Under the pieces are notes generated by a model. The model saw only the letters and a program-made list of their open reading frames with translations. It ran no database searches and was not told the DNA's origin. The translations under genes were made by a program, and so were the position numbers. Below are positions 29,895 to 41,340 of a stretch of DNA of 64,000 nt, in pieces (the stretch's first letter is position 1; the number at the start of each line of letters is the position of its first letter). This DNA comes from Ananas comosus (lineage: Eukaryota; Streptophyta; Magnoliopsida; Poales; Bromeliaceae), in the NCBI RefSeq assembly GCF_001540865.1, contig NC_033625.1, forward strand, positions 8,543,804-8,607,803, in the 5' to 3' direction.

Positions 29895-32252
29895 GATTAA
29901 AGTGGTATCAGAGACAAGTTACAACCACAACACCATTCACAGATTGTTTTGAAAAGTAAATGAAACTGAACCATTAGTTAGGTTGACCCATAGGAAGACC
30001 TACGGTATATAGGCACGTGAGTGCGGGGTTTGGACTTGTGTCCTGGGCTGTATTCGAGTTAGGTAAACTCGGAGTGCACGGTTATTTTCGTATGTGCTAC
30101 GATTTTCGCACAAGCTAGTGTCTCAGTCGAGAGTAGTGGCAGTGTTTCTTTTTGGACATTGAGTGGTGGGGCGGCGTTCCCCAGGTATTGCCACTCCTGT
30201 CAGGTTGGGCCTTGAAAGGCCAGGTGATCTTCGGCTTAGGCGAGTGTTTTAACTGCCGACGGCAGGCCACTCTTCCTACTGAGGGCACGAGAGCTACTGC
30301 GAGTGTCTCTACTGAGACGGCACTTAGACCAGTTACGGTCGCGACTTCTGTGGGGCTACTAGGGTGTAGCCCAAGGTTATGGTAGCGGTCATTTAGGCGA
30401 CTGCAATTTTGGTGATTCTTCCTCAGATCTTTGGGTAGGGTTGTGATGCCTACCTCTCTTCCTTGGTTGTTGATGAAATCAGCGGTTTGGATCTTTTGAC
30501 CTTTACCTAGTTCATTCGTCAAATTGACATATACTAGAGTCGGATTGACACAGTTTTGGTGTCAGGTCTCTGTTGATGCGTACATCATATGCGATTGTTC
30601 TAACACCTAAATTAGTGTGGAGTGGGTATAGCTCGATTGTGGTGTGGAAATCGGTTAGAGAAACTATTTTCTAAAGCCTCAGTTTGAACGGTTTGCGGCT
30701 TAGTGTCGTTAGTAGCTTTTGGATGTTGAAAGCTATGGGACTTCCAGTGAGTCGGTTTAAGGTCGAGCTGTTTTTGAATGTCGACTTGTAATGTTGACGT
30801 TTTGATGGTTGGTTGTGAACTTTTGGTTCAGTGAAGAAGTATCAGGTGATTTGATACTTCGACGTGTCGCGCTTCCAACTCGTTGTTGGTAGTGGATCTT
30901 CGGATATTTTGCTTTTCTTTTGATAAGTACATTGGCTGCAGACAATGTACTGTCGAAAGATGAGACGAAATACCCTTTCCCTGTTTAGGACTTTTGGATT
31001 GGGTCGGTGTTTTCTCTAGATTGTCTTGTGGGAAGCTAGAGTGAGTAACCACGTAGCGAGCCTTGGATTATTTCCTGGCAGGTTTGCGCAGTTGATTTAT
31101 CATCACTGCAGATAGTTTGACTCTAGTTCGAGTCTAGGTGTTCGTGGCTCTTTAGTTGTACTTGTTACAACTAAAAAGTTTGTTTGGTTAGTTGTCTCGG
31201 TCTGCTTGCCGGAAGGTTCGAAATCACAGTTGTTGAGTGACTTGAGCCTAGTTGTTGGTTATGATTGTCACTGTATGTGATAGCATTTTAGGTTAGCGAC
31301 TCACCGTGTCGTGCAAACCTTGGGATTGTATGCTTGTCCGGTTAATTGGTGACAGGTGCGCCTAGGTCTCAATGAGATAGGTAATTGGGTGTTGCTGGAA
31401 ACATTGATCGCTAGGGTCCCTTGTAGGACGGCAGCGACAGGGTCTTGTGGAGACAGGTATTCCGATGGTTAGCATCGCTTTTGCGATTGGCGACCTGTGC
31501 ATCAAGTGATGGACTTGCAAAGAGCTTTTGGTGGTTTGTTGGTACCGGATTAAGTTTGAGGAGACAAAATTGTCTAGCTCAATTGGTATTGTCAGTTGGA
31601 CTTTTCAGGAGAAATGTGAGGTCTTGGACCTAGGACTACAGATTGTCGCAGGTGACTTTCCGTTGATGAGGTTTTGGTAGTTTGTGTGGTTACTGGTAGA
31701 GACTGTGGTCTCCGAAACGAGTGTTATTGACTCAGGTTTTAGAACAACGTTTCGTATTCGCTCGTGGTGAGCAGGTTGACGTTGTTGGCTAGTCGGAGTA
31801 TTTCGTTTCAGTCGACGTAAATAGACTCCAGACTAGTGGTGTTGTCTCGTGACTTTTCTACGCGAACTTGCGACATAGTCAAGTCAGTTTCGACTATGCG
31901 GACTAAGGTAGAGTGGACCTAGAATTTCTAAGTGTTGATTAATTATCTCAGAATTAGCAATTTGGGATCAGATAATCCTAGTTGTGGGACTGTTTTGTCC
32001 ACAGGTTATAGGATGGTGTTGATTCCGGTTAGTTTTTGGGTCCGGAGATTTTGGGTTGGTATGTCTTCCCTCATTTTGTACGAGTGGAACCATAGTCCTA
32101 TTCTCCCATTCTTCGGAGGTTGATCTGTCCAAATGAAATATAATCGACCAGTACTCAATGGTGATACCGCAGTGGCGGAGTAATATCTGAATTCAATTCG
32201 AGTGGGTACGTGGTCAAGTTTCGGGAACGAAACTTCTTTTAAGGGGGGGTAA
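29895..32252 (+). mobile_element. Interior of second Gypsy-type element, coding-poor
   Basis: It runs from LTR2 to LTR3, 2.36 kb. It has a PBS (TGGTATCAGAG at 29903-29913) and a polypurine tract (32241-32249). The only coding trace is CFNC at 30245-30256 followed by RRQ, probably the start of a broken gag zinc knuckle. No protease, RT or integrase motif was found in any frame. The last 420 bp nearly match 15173-15591. It is probably a deletion derivative that moved with proteins supplied in trans. Confidence 0.7.
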
Positions 32253-35200
32253 TGTAAGGACTGAGATTTTGACAGTGTAGCTAAACTCTCTGTTGACGAT
32301 GTTTTCGTGTGTAATTTAATTACATAAGCACTCGTCAAGTTTCAGGAGAAAATGAGTTAAGATGGAGAAGTTACGCGACCAGAACCGATGACTTAAAGTG
32401 AATAGTAACTCCGGCTTTTCGGAGGAGCCAGCTAGTAGAGAAGGATTCTGCTGCGCATTGGACTCCGATCATAGCTCTCCAATAGCTCGTTTCAAACGGC
32501 TCGACTATTCTGGACCCAATGGCACTTACGGAATTGGGTTCCGATGCACGATTTTTGAGAAAAAGAGGTTTGATTGGATTTATACATATATGTGTTTTGT
32601 AGTAGAACAATGAGGGCGGGTTTCGTCCCGAATCAGGGACCAAATCGGATGAAACAAAATACTATAGTCGTGTTGAACGCGCCGGCGTAATCCGTTCGGA
32701 AATTCGACGGACGGATCTTCGGAAATCGTGAATTGTTCGCTGAGGGGTCGAATTGACGAAACGGAAACTTGGCGAAAGGTCCAATATTTTATGTACCGTT
32801 TTGCGAGGTTTCGAACGTCGTGGCGCGGGCATGCATAGTGCACGGGCTGTCGAGGGCTGGGCTGTAAATATTATGCTTTGAGGGATTTCTCGGCAAATTG
32901 ACACCTTGTATAAAGATGGCAGCTAGGGTTTCCACAACCTTTTGCTGCCCAAATCCTCCCAGCTAACCCTAGCCGCCTCAGCATTTCTCTACCCTACACG
33001 TGTGCACGTCCCGACCGCCGGAAAAGCAACCTCAGCCTTCCACCAACTCCTCCTCACTCCACCTTGACTTCTCCCTCAGCAAATGGAACCAGAGAACCCC
33101 GAGCACTTTGAAGTCTTCATCCTCTGGCCGAGACCCATCCCCCTCACCATCCCTGCCGGCCCCCGTCGTCCCTGCGCGCCGCCGGCGCTGCCTGTGCAGA
33201 CCACGGCCAGCTCTGATTAGCTAGGGCCGAGCTCGATTTAGCTCGAGGCCTGCTCATTTAAGCCACCTAAAACTGGCTGCCCTGTCCTCTTCTGGCCGCA
33301 GGCGACCTCCGGCGCACTTCCCTAGCATTCCCGCACGCCGCCGGCCTAGCTCCCTATGGCCTTTTAGATCCTGTGCGGGCCGAGGCCGAGCCTCCTTGGC
33401 TTCCAAGCGCCGCCGCCGCCCACCGTAGGGCGCATTACCTTCCCCTCGGCCTCCGCCGATAGATCACTGCCACCCCGAGCTCCTCCGGCTACCGAGCGGC
33501 CGCCGTGGGCCCCCGAACACGTGAGCTGATGACGGGTTGGATCTCCACCGCCGCGCGACCGGCTGCCACTCGCCGCCGGCCAACACCATCCCTAGACCTC
33601 TCGGACCGTCCGCACCCATCCCTGGCCGGAGCGCCCGCCGTCTGGCCGCCGCCGGCCAGCCCTAGCTCTCCACTGGTCCGATAAGCGGTATTTTTTGGTT
33701 CCTGTGCACTATTTGGGTTTCCGTTCACTGTTCCGACGACCCGGGGTTGTTCCGATGCCTCCGGAGCACAGTGATTGTCAGTTAGTGCTGATCATAGTGC
33801 TCACCTCATTTAGGGTCAGCAAGCGTCGGATGTGTTAATTTGTAGTGTTTTAGCTTCAGCTCGCAGTTTTCGCTGAACTTTGCGTCGCTCGCGCGCTTGC
33901 CACAGTGGTCGAAAGTGCTCCGAAAGGTGAGCACAGCCTCCGGAACGCCAAGACCTGTCAGCGGGTGTCTCGGCTTGGATGATTGACTTTCGGTTTACGT
34001 AGACGGACCATAAAAGCCCCGAAATCACATAAAATAACGTGATTTTGGGTAATCAGGAGGGCTTTTATGCAATTTGGGTTGTTGCGGCTACTGTTGGCAG
34101 CATGGATGAGCTGAGGGTAACCTTTGGACTGATTGTCCAGGGCCCCATGCCTTTGTGGAGATCGAAAAGTGATTTCCGGCTTGTTTCTCGACGAAATTCG
34201 CCGATGGAGCACAGGTTTGATTCGAAATTCTTTCGACGGTGCTTCGTGATGAGTTGTTGTGTCGCTGAGCCTTGTTGGCTGGTCACTCAAGTCATTTCGA
34301 GGGTTTGGAAATGACGGGTGAGCGACGGTGGGTTCCGGTATCGAAATTGACACTTCCGGGAATTCGGATCCGAACGATTATCCGACGATAGTGTTGGTTG
34401 TGTATTCTTGTGTTTGCTGCCATGATGCACGATTATTTATGTATAGTGGTAGCGAGTGACTCGTAGCATGAGTCGGTGTGTTCCAGGACAGTTCGTGGAT
34501 CCCGGCGGAGTCCCGTAGCGATTTTCGGGACTTCCGACGAGTTACGGTAGTTGGTTTTGGGAAACCGATCTCTGTGGGATTAGTTTGTGGGATGTGGAGT
34601 CAATGGTTATTAGTGGTGGGTTAGACACTAACCCGATGGACCTTCCTTAGGTCTGGTTGACATTCTTTTGCAGTCAGGAGACAGATGTGACATCCTTACA
34701 GGTGGGTACTTCGATCCGAAGTCGGTACAGTGGTACACGCTCGGTGATGGTTTCTTACCCTTACTCTTCTGTTGTTACTATTGCATCGTATATATTGAGC
34801 CTTGCACCTATGTTATTCCATTATACTCTGCTCGTTGTTTGCATGCTTAGTATCCTGAGTAGGAGTAGAGTAGTTCTATCTATATGCATATATGTTGACC
34901 TGGTTGGTCGGTTGTTGCATTCCGTATCTGTTGACCTGGTTGGTTGGTTCTCGTACTTCGTATTAGCGACCTTGCTGGTCGGTTGGACTTTGTGGACTTT
35001 GGGTCCAGGCAACACATCGACTCTCTCGTCATGTGTTTCAATCTGGTTGATCGAGGCTCGACATTATACGCCCTTGTTTCTGGCTTCGACCTAGGCACCG
35101 GCTTCAGCCGGTTTTTGTATTGAGCATACCAGCATGACTTAGTCACAGCACTTGGGGGTATTCACGACACCGGGTCGATTTGGCCACCGACCGAAGGTGT

Positions 35201-36116
35201 GCTTATCCGGATGGGTCGTTCTGTGGGGCGGGTGAATCAGGTCGGTACAGATCAGTGACAGGCAGCGCTTGAGGTCTGCGGACCAATATAGTAGGTACCC
35301 GATTGGGTACAGTTTTGGTTTGGTTACCTTGAGGCATACTCAGCTTTGCATTCCTTACAGTAGCAGTTTTATTTATTGCTCAGTTATCTGTTATAGCTAC
35401 TGTAGTTTCTTTGTATCAGCACCTGTATTTGTTTACCATATTGTTGTTTACCTCTTCCTGATCCGGTGAGTACTCCTCGCCTTCATCGGCTTGCGGTACC
35501 CACTGGGAGGGGAGACATGTTTACATGTTCTCACCTTCCCCACCATTTTTCAGGTATCGCCGGCGGTGAGAGTTGAGACAAGACGTGAGACACATTCGTA
35601 GTGGTCGCTAGAGCTTCCGACCCAATTTGTCGGTTTAGTTCCTACCCTGTTTACTTTTGTTATTAATAGCTTTAATATTACATGGTTCAGTTGGTTTATG
35701 TTATTCGAATTCATGTGGTTTTGAATGAACTATAGAACTCGTGGATTTTGTGAAAAGGGAAAATAGTTTTCTACCTCTCGTGGTAGCATTTTTTAAAAGA
35801 TAAAAGTTTCCGAGTAGGGAACAGTTTTCAAAAGGTTTTCTGTGGATTTATGTGTAGACATTGAATGTAAATCTGTGATGTGAATGGTGAATGTATGAAT
35901 GTATAGTTATCTCTATATTCATTTAGTTGTGGTTGTATCCGGTTTACTTGTTGTACTTGTGCGACGCCGTGCAAATACAGGGGAGACTCTGTCCGTGTGA
36001 AGAGTGGATTTCCTGTATTTGTGGCGGATCTGGCATACCCTGGGGTCAGATTTTCAAAAACAATTTAGACGCTTTTCCGCTATGTTTCAAACTAAAAGGG
36101 ATCCCGGAGCGTGACA
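32253..36116 (+). repeat. LTR3 (3.86 kb), uninterrupted
   Basis: It begins TGTAAGGACTGAGATTTTG and ends AGCGTGACA. It has TATAAAG at 32909-32915, a GC-rich block at 32995-33690, the empty GCTCG target at about 34737-34741, the 36-bp repeat (two units), and the cccactgggagggg...gttctcacc hairpin region at about 35500-35540. It is a full-length copy matching the two parts of LTR2. Confidence 0.8.
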
Positions 36117-37387
36117 GGTTATTAATTATAATATATCTTAGCTTCAATTTTGTCTGTTTTTTTTTTTTTTTTTTTTCCAAACCTGTAGCTCTGGGTTTGC
36201 TAATGTATGGATAGAATTTGGTTCTAGGGTTTATTGGTTATAATTGCAAACATGTGCATCTGTTAGGGATTGTTGCTTTGATTTGCCGAGGTTTAATTAG
36301 ATGTAAATGCAACTTTCTTTATTTATGTTCTTTTTACTTTGTTTATTGTGTAAATGAATGTTATTTTAGTTTGAGAACTTTTGTTTTAAATTACAAATTA
36401 TGATTGCTTTAACTCTTACTTCCAACCTAAGACTATGTTATGTATAATTTCTACTTGCTTCTGCTTTACAAGCATTTTGTGGTTATGTTACAATTTTGCG
36501 ATGGATAGTTGTAGTTTTATGTTCAACTAGTTAAACACCTGCACTTCGCTGCGGGAAAAAAAAATTACAATAAATATACAATAAAAAAGTATTAAAAAAT
36601 AAAAATTATTTATATTAGAGATTTATTTAAAGTTAAGACACAACAAATAAAATAACTTTTTTTCTCTTAAAAAATAATTTTTTAGCGAAAAATGCATAAA
36701 AAACACTACGCCGCCAACGCCGTCGCATCCTTCGTTCTCGACACCATCGCGTCGGCGCTGGGTGGGCTTCTCAAAATCGTCAAATCAAGACCTAAGGTTT
36801 CTCGAAAGCATACCTCCACTGGACGGTGAGTGACTCGTAGTAACTAACCAAATATATATGTAGTTATAAGTAACCACATAATCTTTTAGAGATCGTAAAT
36901 TCTAAATATAAATATTTAACATTATTATCAAAAAATCTATATATAGTTATAAGTAACCAAATAATCTTTTAGAGATTGTAACTTCTAAATATAAATGTTG
37001 AGATTTTTAGTTTTTAAATTATCAAAATATGAGCAATCATAATATTAACTACTATATTATTAAAACAATGAGTAGTTAGTAAAATCAACAAATTTTAATT
37101 ATTATGTGAGAAAAAATTTCTATTTATAATTATAATATTTTAATTTTACACATTGCTATTTCAAAATTTTATATATTAACACTATTTTGAGTAAATTTTT
37201 TTTTGTATACTGATTCAAAAAAATGTATTATATGAGTAATATTATTGAAAAATATTATGTTGAAAATTTTTTACTGTCTCATTTTAGCAAAATCAAATAC
37301 TAAATTAAATTTTTTTTTATTTCAATATCAAAAATTTACTTTTATTTTTGTTACTGTACCAAAAATTAAAAAGTTTCTCTTGTTCAA
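36117..37387. other. AT-rich spacer with possible Helitron 3' end
   Basis: On the minus strand, 36527-36555 reads CCCGCAGCGAAGTGCAGG, then seven bases, then CTAG followed by T. A GC hairpin shortly before CTAG with a host T after it is how plant Helitrons end. No TC-type 5' end or Rep/helicase gene was found. The rest is AT-rich with T and A runs. Confidence 0.3.
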
Positions 37388-37690
37388 ATGAGCTCCATAA
37401 TTAGCCCTCGCCCTGCCTCCGCTGTCCAAACCACCACCACCGCGACGCCTACCGACCCCCACCACCGCCACCGTCACCGCCACCACCACCGCCGCCCCAA
37501 CCTCCATCCCTTCATTAGCCCTCGCCCCGCTTGCCGCCGCTCGCTCTCCACCCGCGCACCGGCCCTCCCCTCGGCGGCGGACATCTCCGCCCTCGACGCC
37601 CCCGCGGCCCTCGCCGCGGCCTCCGTGGTCGTGGCCGCTGCTGTCGCCACTGTGCTGTCTCTTTCCAACCTCGGGCAGCGCTTATGCTAA
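37388..37690 (+). CDS. Hypothetical 100-residue protein, His/Pro-rich then Ala/Val-rich
   Basis: MSSIISPRPASAVQTTTTAT is followed by a His-Arg repeat, a repeat of ISPRPA, and a hydrophobic segment (APAALAAASVVVAAAVATVL) near the C-terminus. The N-terminus, rich in Ser/Thr/Arg with few acids, resembles a plastid transit peptide. The sequence is an isolated GC-rich island in AT-rich DNA, so it may be a first-exon fragment captured by a transposon. I do not recognise the family. A one-exon gene is possible but weakly supported. Confidence 0.3.
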   Translation: MSSIISPRPASAVQTTTTATPTDPHHRHRHRHHHRRPNLHPFISPRPACRRSLSTRAPALPSAADISALDAPAALAAASVVVAAAVATVLSLSNLGQRLC

Positions 37691-37847
37691 TGAATGATAG
37701 GGAGAGAAAGAGAGGGGGCTAAGATAGAAAGGAGAAGGGAAGAGAGAGAGAGTAGGGGAGAGGAGGAGAGAGAAAGAAAGAGGGAGCTAGCTGGAGAGAA
37801 TTTTTTTGGGAAGGAGAGAGCTGTCTTGGAAAATCCCAAGAATATCT

Positions 37848-38230
37848 TGGGAAAAGAGTGAAGATTTTTTGGGAAAGGAGCTGGTCCAAGCTGGTCCACC
37901 CTTGGGAAGGACCCAAGAAGCTAAGGGATTGCCACGTATGCCTCAAGAAACTGTCAAATTATGTATTTATATCTTGGAAAAAGAGAGAAGATTTTTTTGG
38001 AAAGGAGCTGGTCCAAGCTGGTCCACCCTTGGGAAAGAGCTAAGAAGCTAAGGGATTGCCACGTATGCCTCAAGAAACTGTCAAATTATGTATTTATATC
38101 TTGGAAAAAAAGAGAAGATTTTTTTAGAAAAGAGCTGGTCCAAGCTGGTCCACCCTTGGAAAGGAGCCAAGAAGCTAAGAAATTGCCACGTATGTCTCAA
38201 GAAACTGTCAAATTATATATTTGTAAGGAT
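37848..38230 (+). repeat. 127-bp tandem repeat, three units
   Basis: Units begin with gaagatttttt at 37860, 37987 and 38114. Each contains ctggtccaagctggtcc and gattgccacgtatg. Because 127 is not a multiple of three, look-alike ORFs appear in all plus frames; they are not genes. The GA-rich stretch 37700-37800 precedes it. Confidence 0.9.
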
Positions 38231-40140
38231 TTTACTTCTCTTTAAGATTTCTCCCAATCTGCATGAGATATAAAACTCTACTTAATTTGGTTATGCTTGA
38301 ATTGAATGTAATTACACGTTTAATATACTATTTCAATACTTTCTGTCATGTGGAATTCAAAGTAATTTCATTTTTGCAGCTTAGGTAAAGCAAAATGTTG
38401 GGTTACATTATTTTTTATGTATTATTTATTAATTATTATATCTAATTTATTATGAAATATAAATAATATTTTGCAAATATAGGGCTAGGGCAAAGTTGGC
38501 ATTTTATATATTCAACCCCCACATTTTTTTCATTATTCTCTACTATTTTATAAAATTAACTAAATACAAATTCATTTATTCCTTAGAATATCAGCTTTAT
38601 AAACCAAACACAATTTTACTTTTATCCCTAACTATTCTGAAATTGCAAGCTATCCTAGATATAAAAAAATTTATGCCAATTAAATTTAAATCCCGCCCAA
38701 ACTGGGCCTTAGTAAACTATTAAGAGCAGCCGTTATCTCTTTAAAATTATTATTTTGCTCTTTTCGAATATATCCTTCTATCGTCACCAGTATTTTTTTA
38801 TTTGCTCTTAAATTAGAGGTAAAAGAAGTATTTTGACTTTTTACATTTTTAGATATACTCACTCTTTTACTGTCACTCATTTTTTTTATTTGTCCTTAAG
38901 TTAGGAGAAAAGAGTTACTTTGACTTCTTTTTAATTTTCATAGAAATTTAATCCAGATTTAATGTAAGATGACTTAACGGAGTGAATAATGAAAAAATAT
39001 ATGAGGGAAACATTTGAAAAAAAAGAAATATATAAAATATTTTAAAAGTTTTGAAAAAATATATTAGATATTATTCCAAAATAAAAACATTAAATAAACG
39101 GCCTAGAAAAATAGTGGAGGGATATATAGTCTGAACCCTGGTCTGAAATCCCATTCCTCTGCGTAATTCATATCGCTCTCTTCTCTCTTCTTCCCTCCCA
39201 CTCCAATCGCCGCTCTCCATGTCGGGGGCGGAGGAAGCATGGACAAAGCTATGACTCAATTATTAGGGAGGGCCAAAATACATACAAATCAAAATTTTAA
39301 CAAATAAACAAGATTTACCTAATCAAACTTTTGATTAGAAAATAGATTGACTAAATAATTAGTGTAAAAAAGCATTACCCCTTTTTTAATTTATACTTAC
39401 TTAACTTCTAATTATTTTATTTATATTATTTCACTCAAATAGTTTTAAAATTTACTAAATCTAATAATAATTCAGTCAATGATTTATTTTTTTAATTTTT
39501 AGTAAATACAATTGTGACAATTGATGATTATTAGTTGACAGAGGTATTAACTTTTATATAAACTTTAATTTAATTAAATAAAAAAATTATCTAAAATAAT
39601 TAGAAATTATGAAGGTACTAAATAAAAAAATAAAAATAAATTCAGAGTTGAGAGAGCACTATGTTAGCGCCAAATTCTTTTTTAAAAGATAGGTCGGTCA
39701 ATAGTCAATATATTTTTGAGATTAAATAAAAATATATTCTTTAAATTTTTTATATATAAAAGACTATTATGTAAATTATGGAAAGTCCGTGGGCCATGGC
39801 CCTCCTCAGCCTTAAGATGGCTTCGTCCCCCACTTCTACACTGTCATACTTACATCACCTCATTAATAACAAGCCAATCACATTCATTCTTTTCGAACAA
39901 AAGAACAATAAAAATATTTTTTTATAATCATGATGGAACATATGCCTCTAAAAGGATACATTTGATTGGTTTGTGACGTGGTCATTGTCTCGAACCCTGA
40001 TTAATTTAATAAAATTATAATTAGTGCCCGCTAATCACCAATCTAATGACCCCGAACTCATCCAAAGTATGCGCCCGCGACTGATTGCGGTTAATGGATC
40101 CGGGTATGGTCCATAACGGATCTGGATCCATAAGTCTGGC
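38231..40140. other. AT-rich intergenic region
   Basis: No gene or clear element. Short ORFs are AT-rich and unsupported. It includes gtgggccatggccc at about 39790, a word common in plant repeats. Confidence 0.5.
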
Positions 40141-40394
40141 TACCAAAGAAATTTCCCAATGAAAAGGAAGCAGCTTTTTCGTCGGAGAACAATTTCTCTG
40201 ATGTGTCGGGTTTTAATTAGTCGTTGCTTGACGACGTGGCAGACATGTTCCACAAGAACAAGTCAAAAATATTTTGCTGACCTTTTCAACTTTTTACTCA
40301 TTTTCATTTAAGCTATTTTCGTTACTTAAATTTAAAAATTCCTTAATAAATATAATCCGATTAAAAAAAAAAAAAATCTAATATCAGGGCAAGG
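40141..40394 (+). promoter_or_regulatory. Upstream region of the MOZART1-like gene
   Basis: It contains gacgacgtggcag (ACGTGG core, about 40230) and an AT-rich aataaatata at about 40345-40354, roughly 40 bp before the ATG, that could serve as a TATA element. Weak evidence, by position only. Confidence 0.3.
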
Positions 40395-40688
40395 ATGGCG
40401 GCGGAAGGGGCGGCGGCGGCGAGGAACGCGAAGGAGTCGCTGGAGCTTGCGTTCCAAATGTCCGAAATATTAGGGGCGGGGCTCGATCGCCACACCCTCT
40501 CTCTCCTCGTCGCCCTCTGCGACCGCGGCCTCAACCCCGAAGCCCTCGCCGCTCTCGTCCGCGAGCTCTCCCCTCCTCCCTCCTCCTCTGCCTCCGCTTC
40601 CGCCGCCGCTTCCGAAAAATCAGCCCTAAGGTCGGATCCATCTCCTCTTCTACTCTCTATTCTCTATGTAAGAGATTTAAGATTTTAG
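40395..40688 (+). CDS. MZT1: MOZART1/GIP1-like gamma-tubulin complex subunit
   Basis: After a short Ala-rich start, residues 9-62 (ARNAKESLELAFQMSEILGA, LDRHTLSLLVALCDRGLNPE, LAALVRELSP) form the MOZART1 fold: three helices that bind the N-terminus of gamma-tubulin complex proteins and help place microtubule nucleation sites at the nuclear envelope and cortex. MZT1 proteins are usually 70-100 residues, so one exon nearly suffices. The Ser/Ala-rich tail ends SALR, where AAG/GTCGGA could be a splice donor (near 40632); read through, the frame stops at 40688. The strong GC richness against AT-rich flanks is usual for monocot first exons. It looks intact. Confidence 0.8.
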   Translation: MAAEGAAAARNAKESLELAFQMSEILGAGLDRHTLSLLVALCDRGLNPEALAALVRELSPPPSSSASASAAASEKSALRSDPSPLLLSILYVRDLRF

Positions 40689-41340
40689 GCCTTCTTTGCC
40701 ATCATTGCTGCTTAAAGACTTCATCCTGATTATTCTTTGTGAGTCTCCAACTGTAAGAAAATGACGATCCACGGTGCACGTGCGCAGCACATGACTCTTT
40801 CAACGAAGACGTTAATGGAGTGCTTAACGAAAAACGAAAATAGAAACCACATGATACTTCAGTGATGTCGTTAAAATCAAATGGTACTGAATGAAAAAAT
40901 GATAAGCCGTAAAGGGGCTATGAACTATGAATACTTAAAATTTATTACACTCGGACTATAATTTTAGATTCAAATCTTGTAAGTTATGTTTAGCCCGAGG
41001 ATCTAAATAGGAACCGTCAATTTTATTTTAGATTAACAGTAGAATTAGATGTTACAGAGAATAATCCTGACATCCGTATTATAGATCATATGAAGAACCA
41101 TACCCTTAAACCATAAAATCAGAATTATGATGAGAAAAAAAAAAGGCCATATAAACTCATTGGTGATTCATTCCCATCAGCCCACCAATTCAATCGAAAT
41201 CCCCTCTTTCTCCATCCACTCCTTTCATTCTCTTACTTTCCTCCCCATCGCGATCGTGCAACGGTGAAGAGATATCCTCTAAGGTAGACCCGTCAACATT
41301 CTCACTAGTATGTGCATTCATCACACTAATTTTGTCGATT
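40689..41340. other. Spacer downstream of the MOZART1-like gene
   Basis: May hold the 3' untranslated region or an intron of the MOZART1-like gene. No other feature recognised. Confidence 0.4.

Noticed and set aside
37806..38273. Series of plus ORFs repeating WSKLVHPW
   Set aside because: They are frame-shifted readings of the 127-bp tandem repeat.
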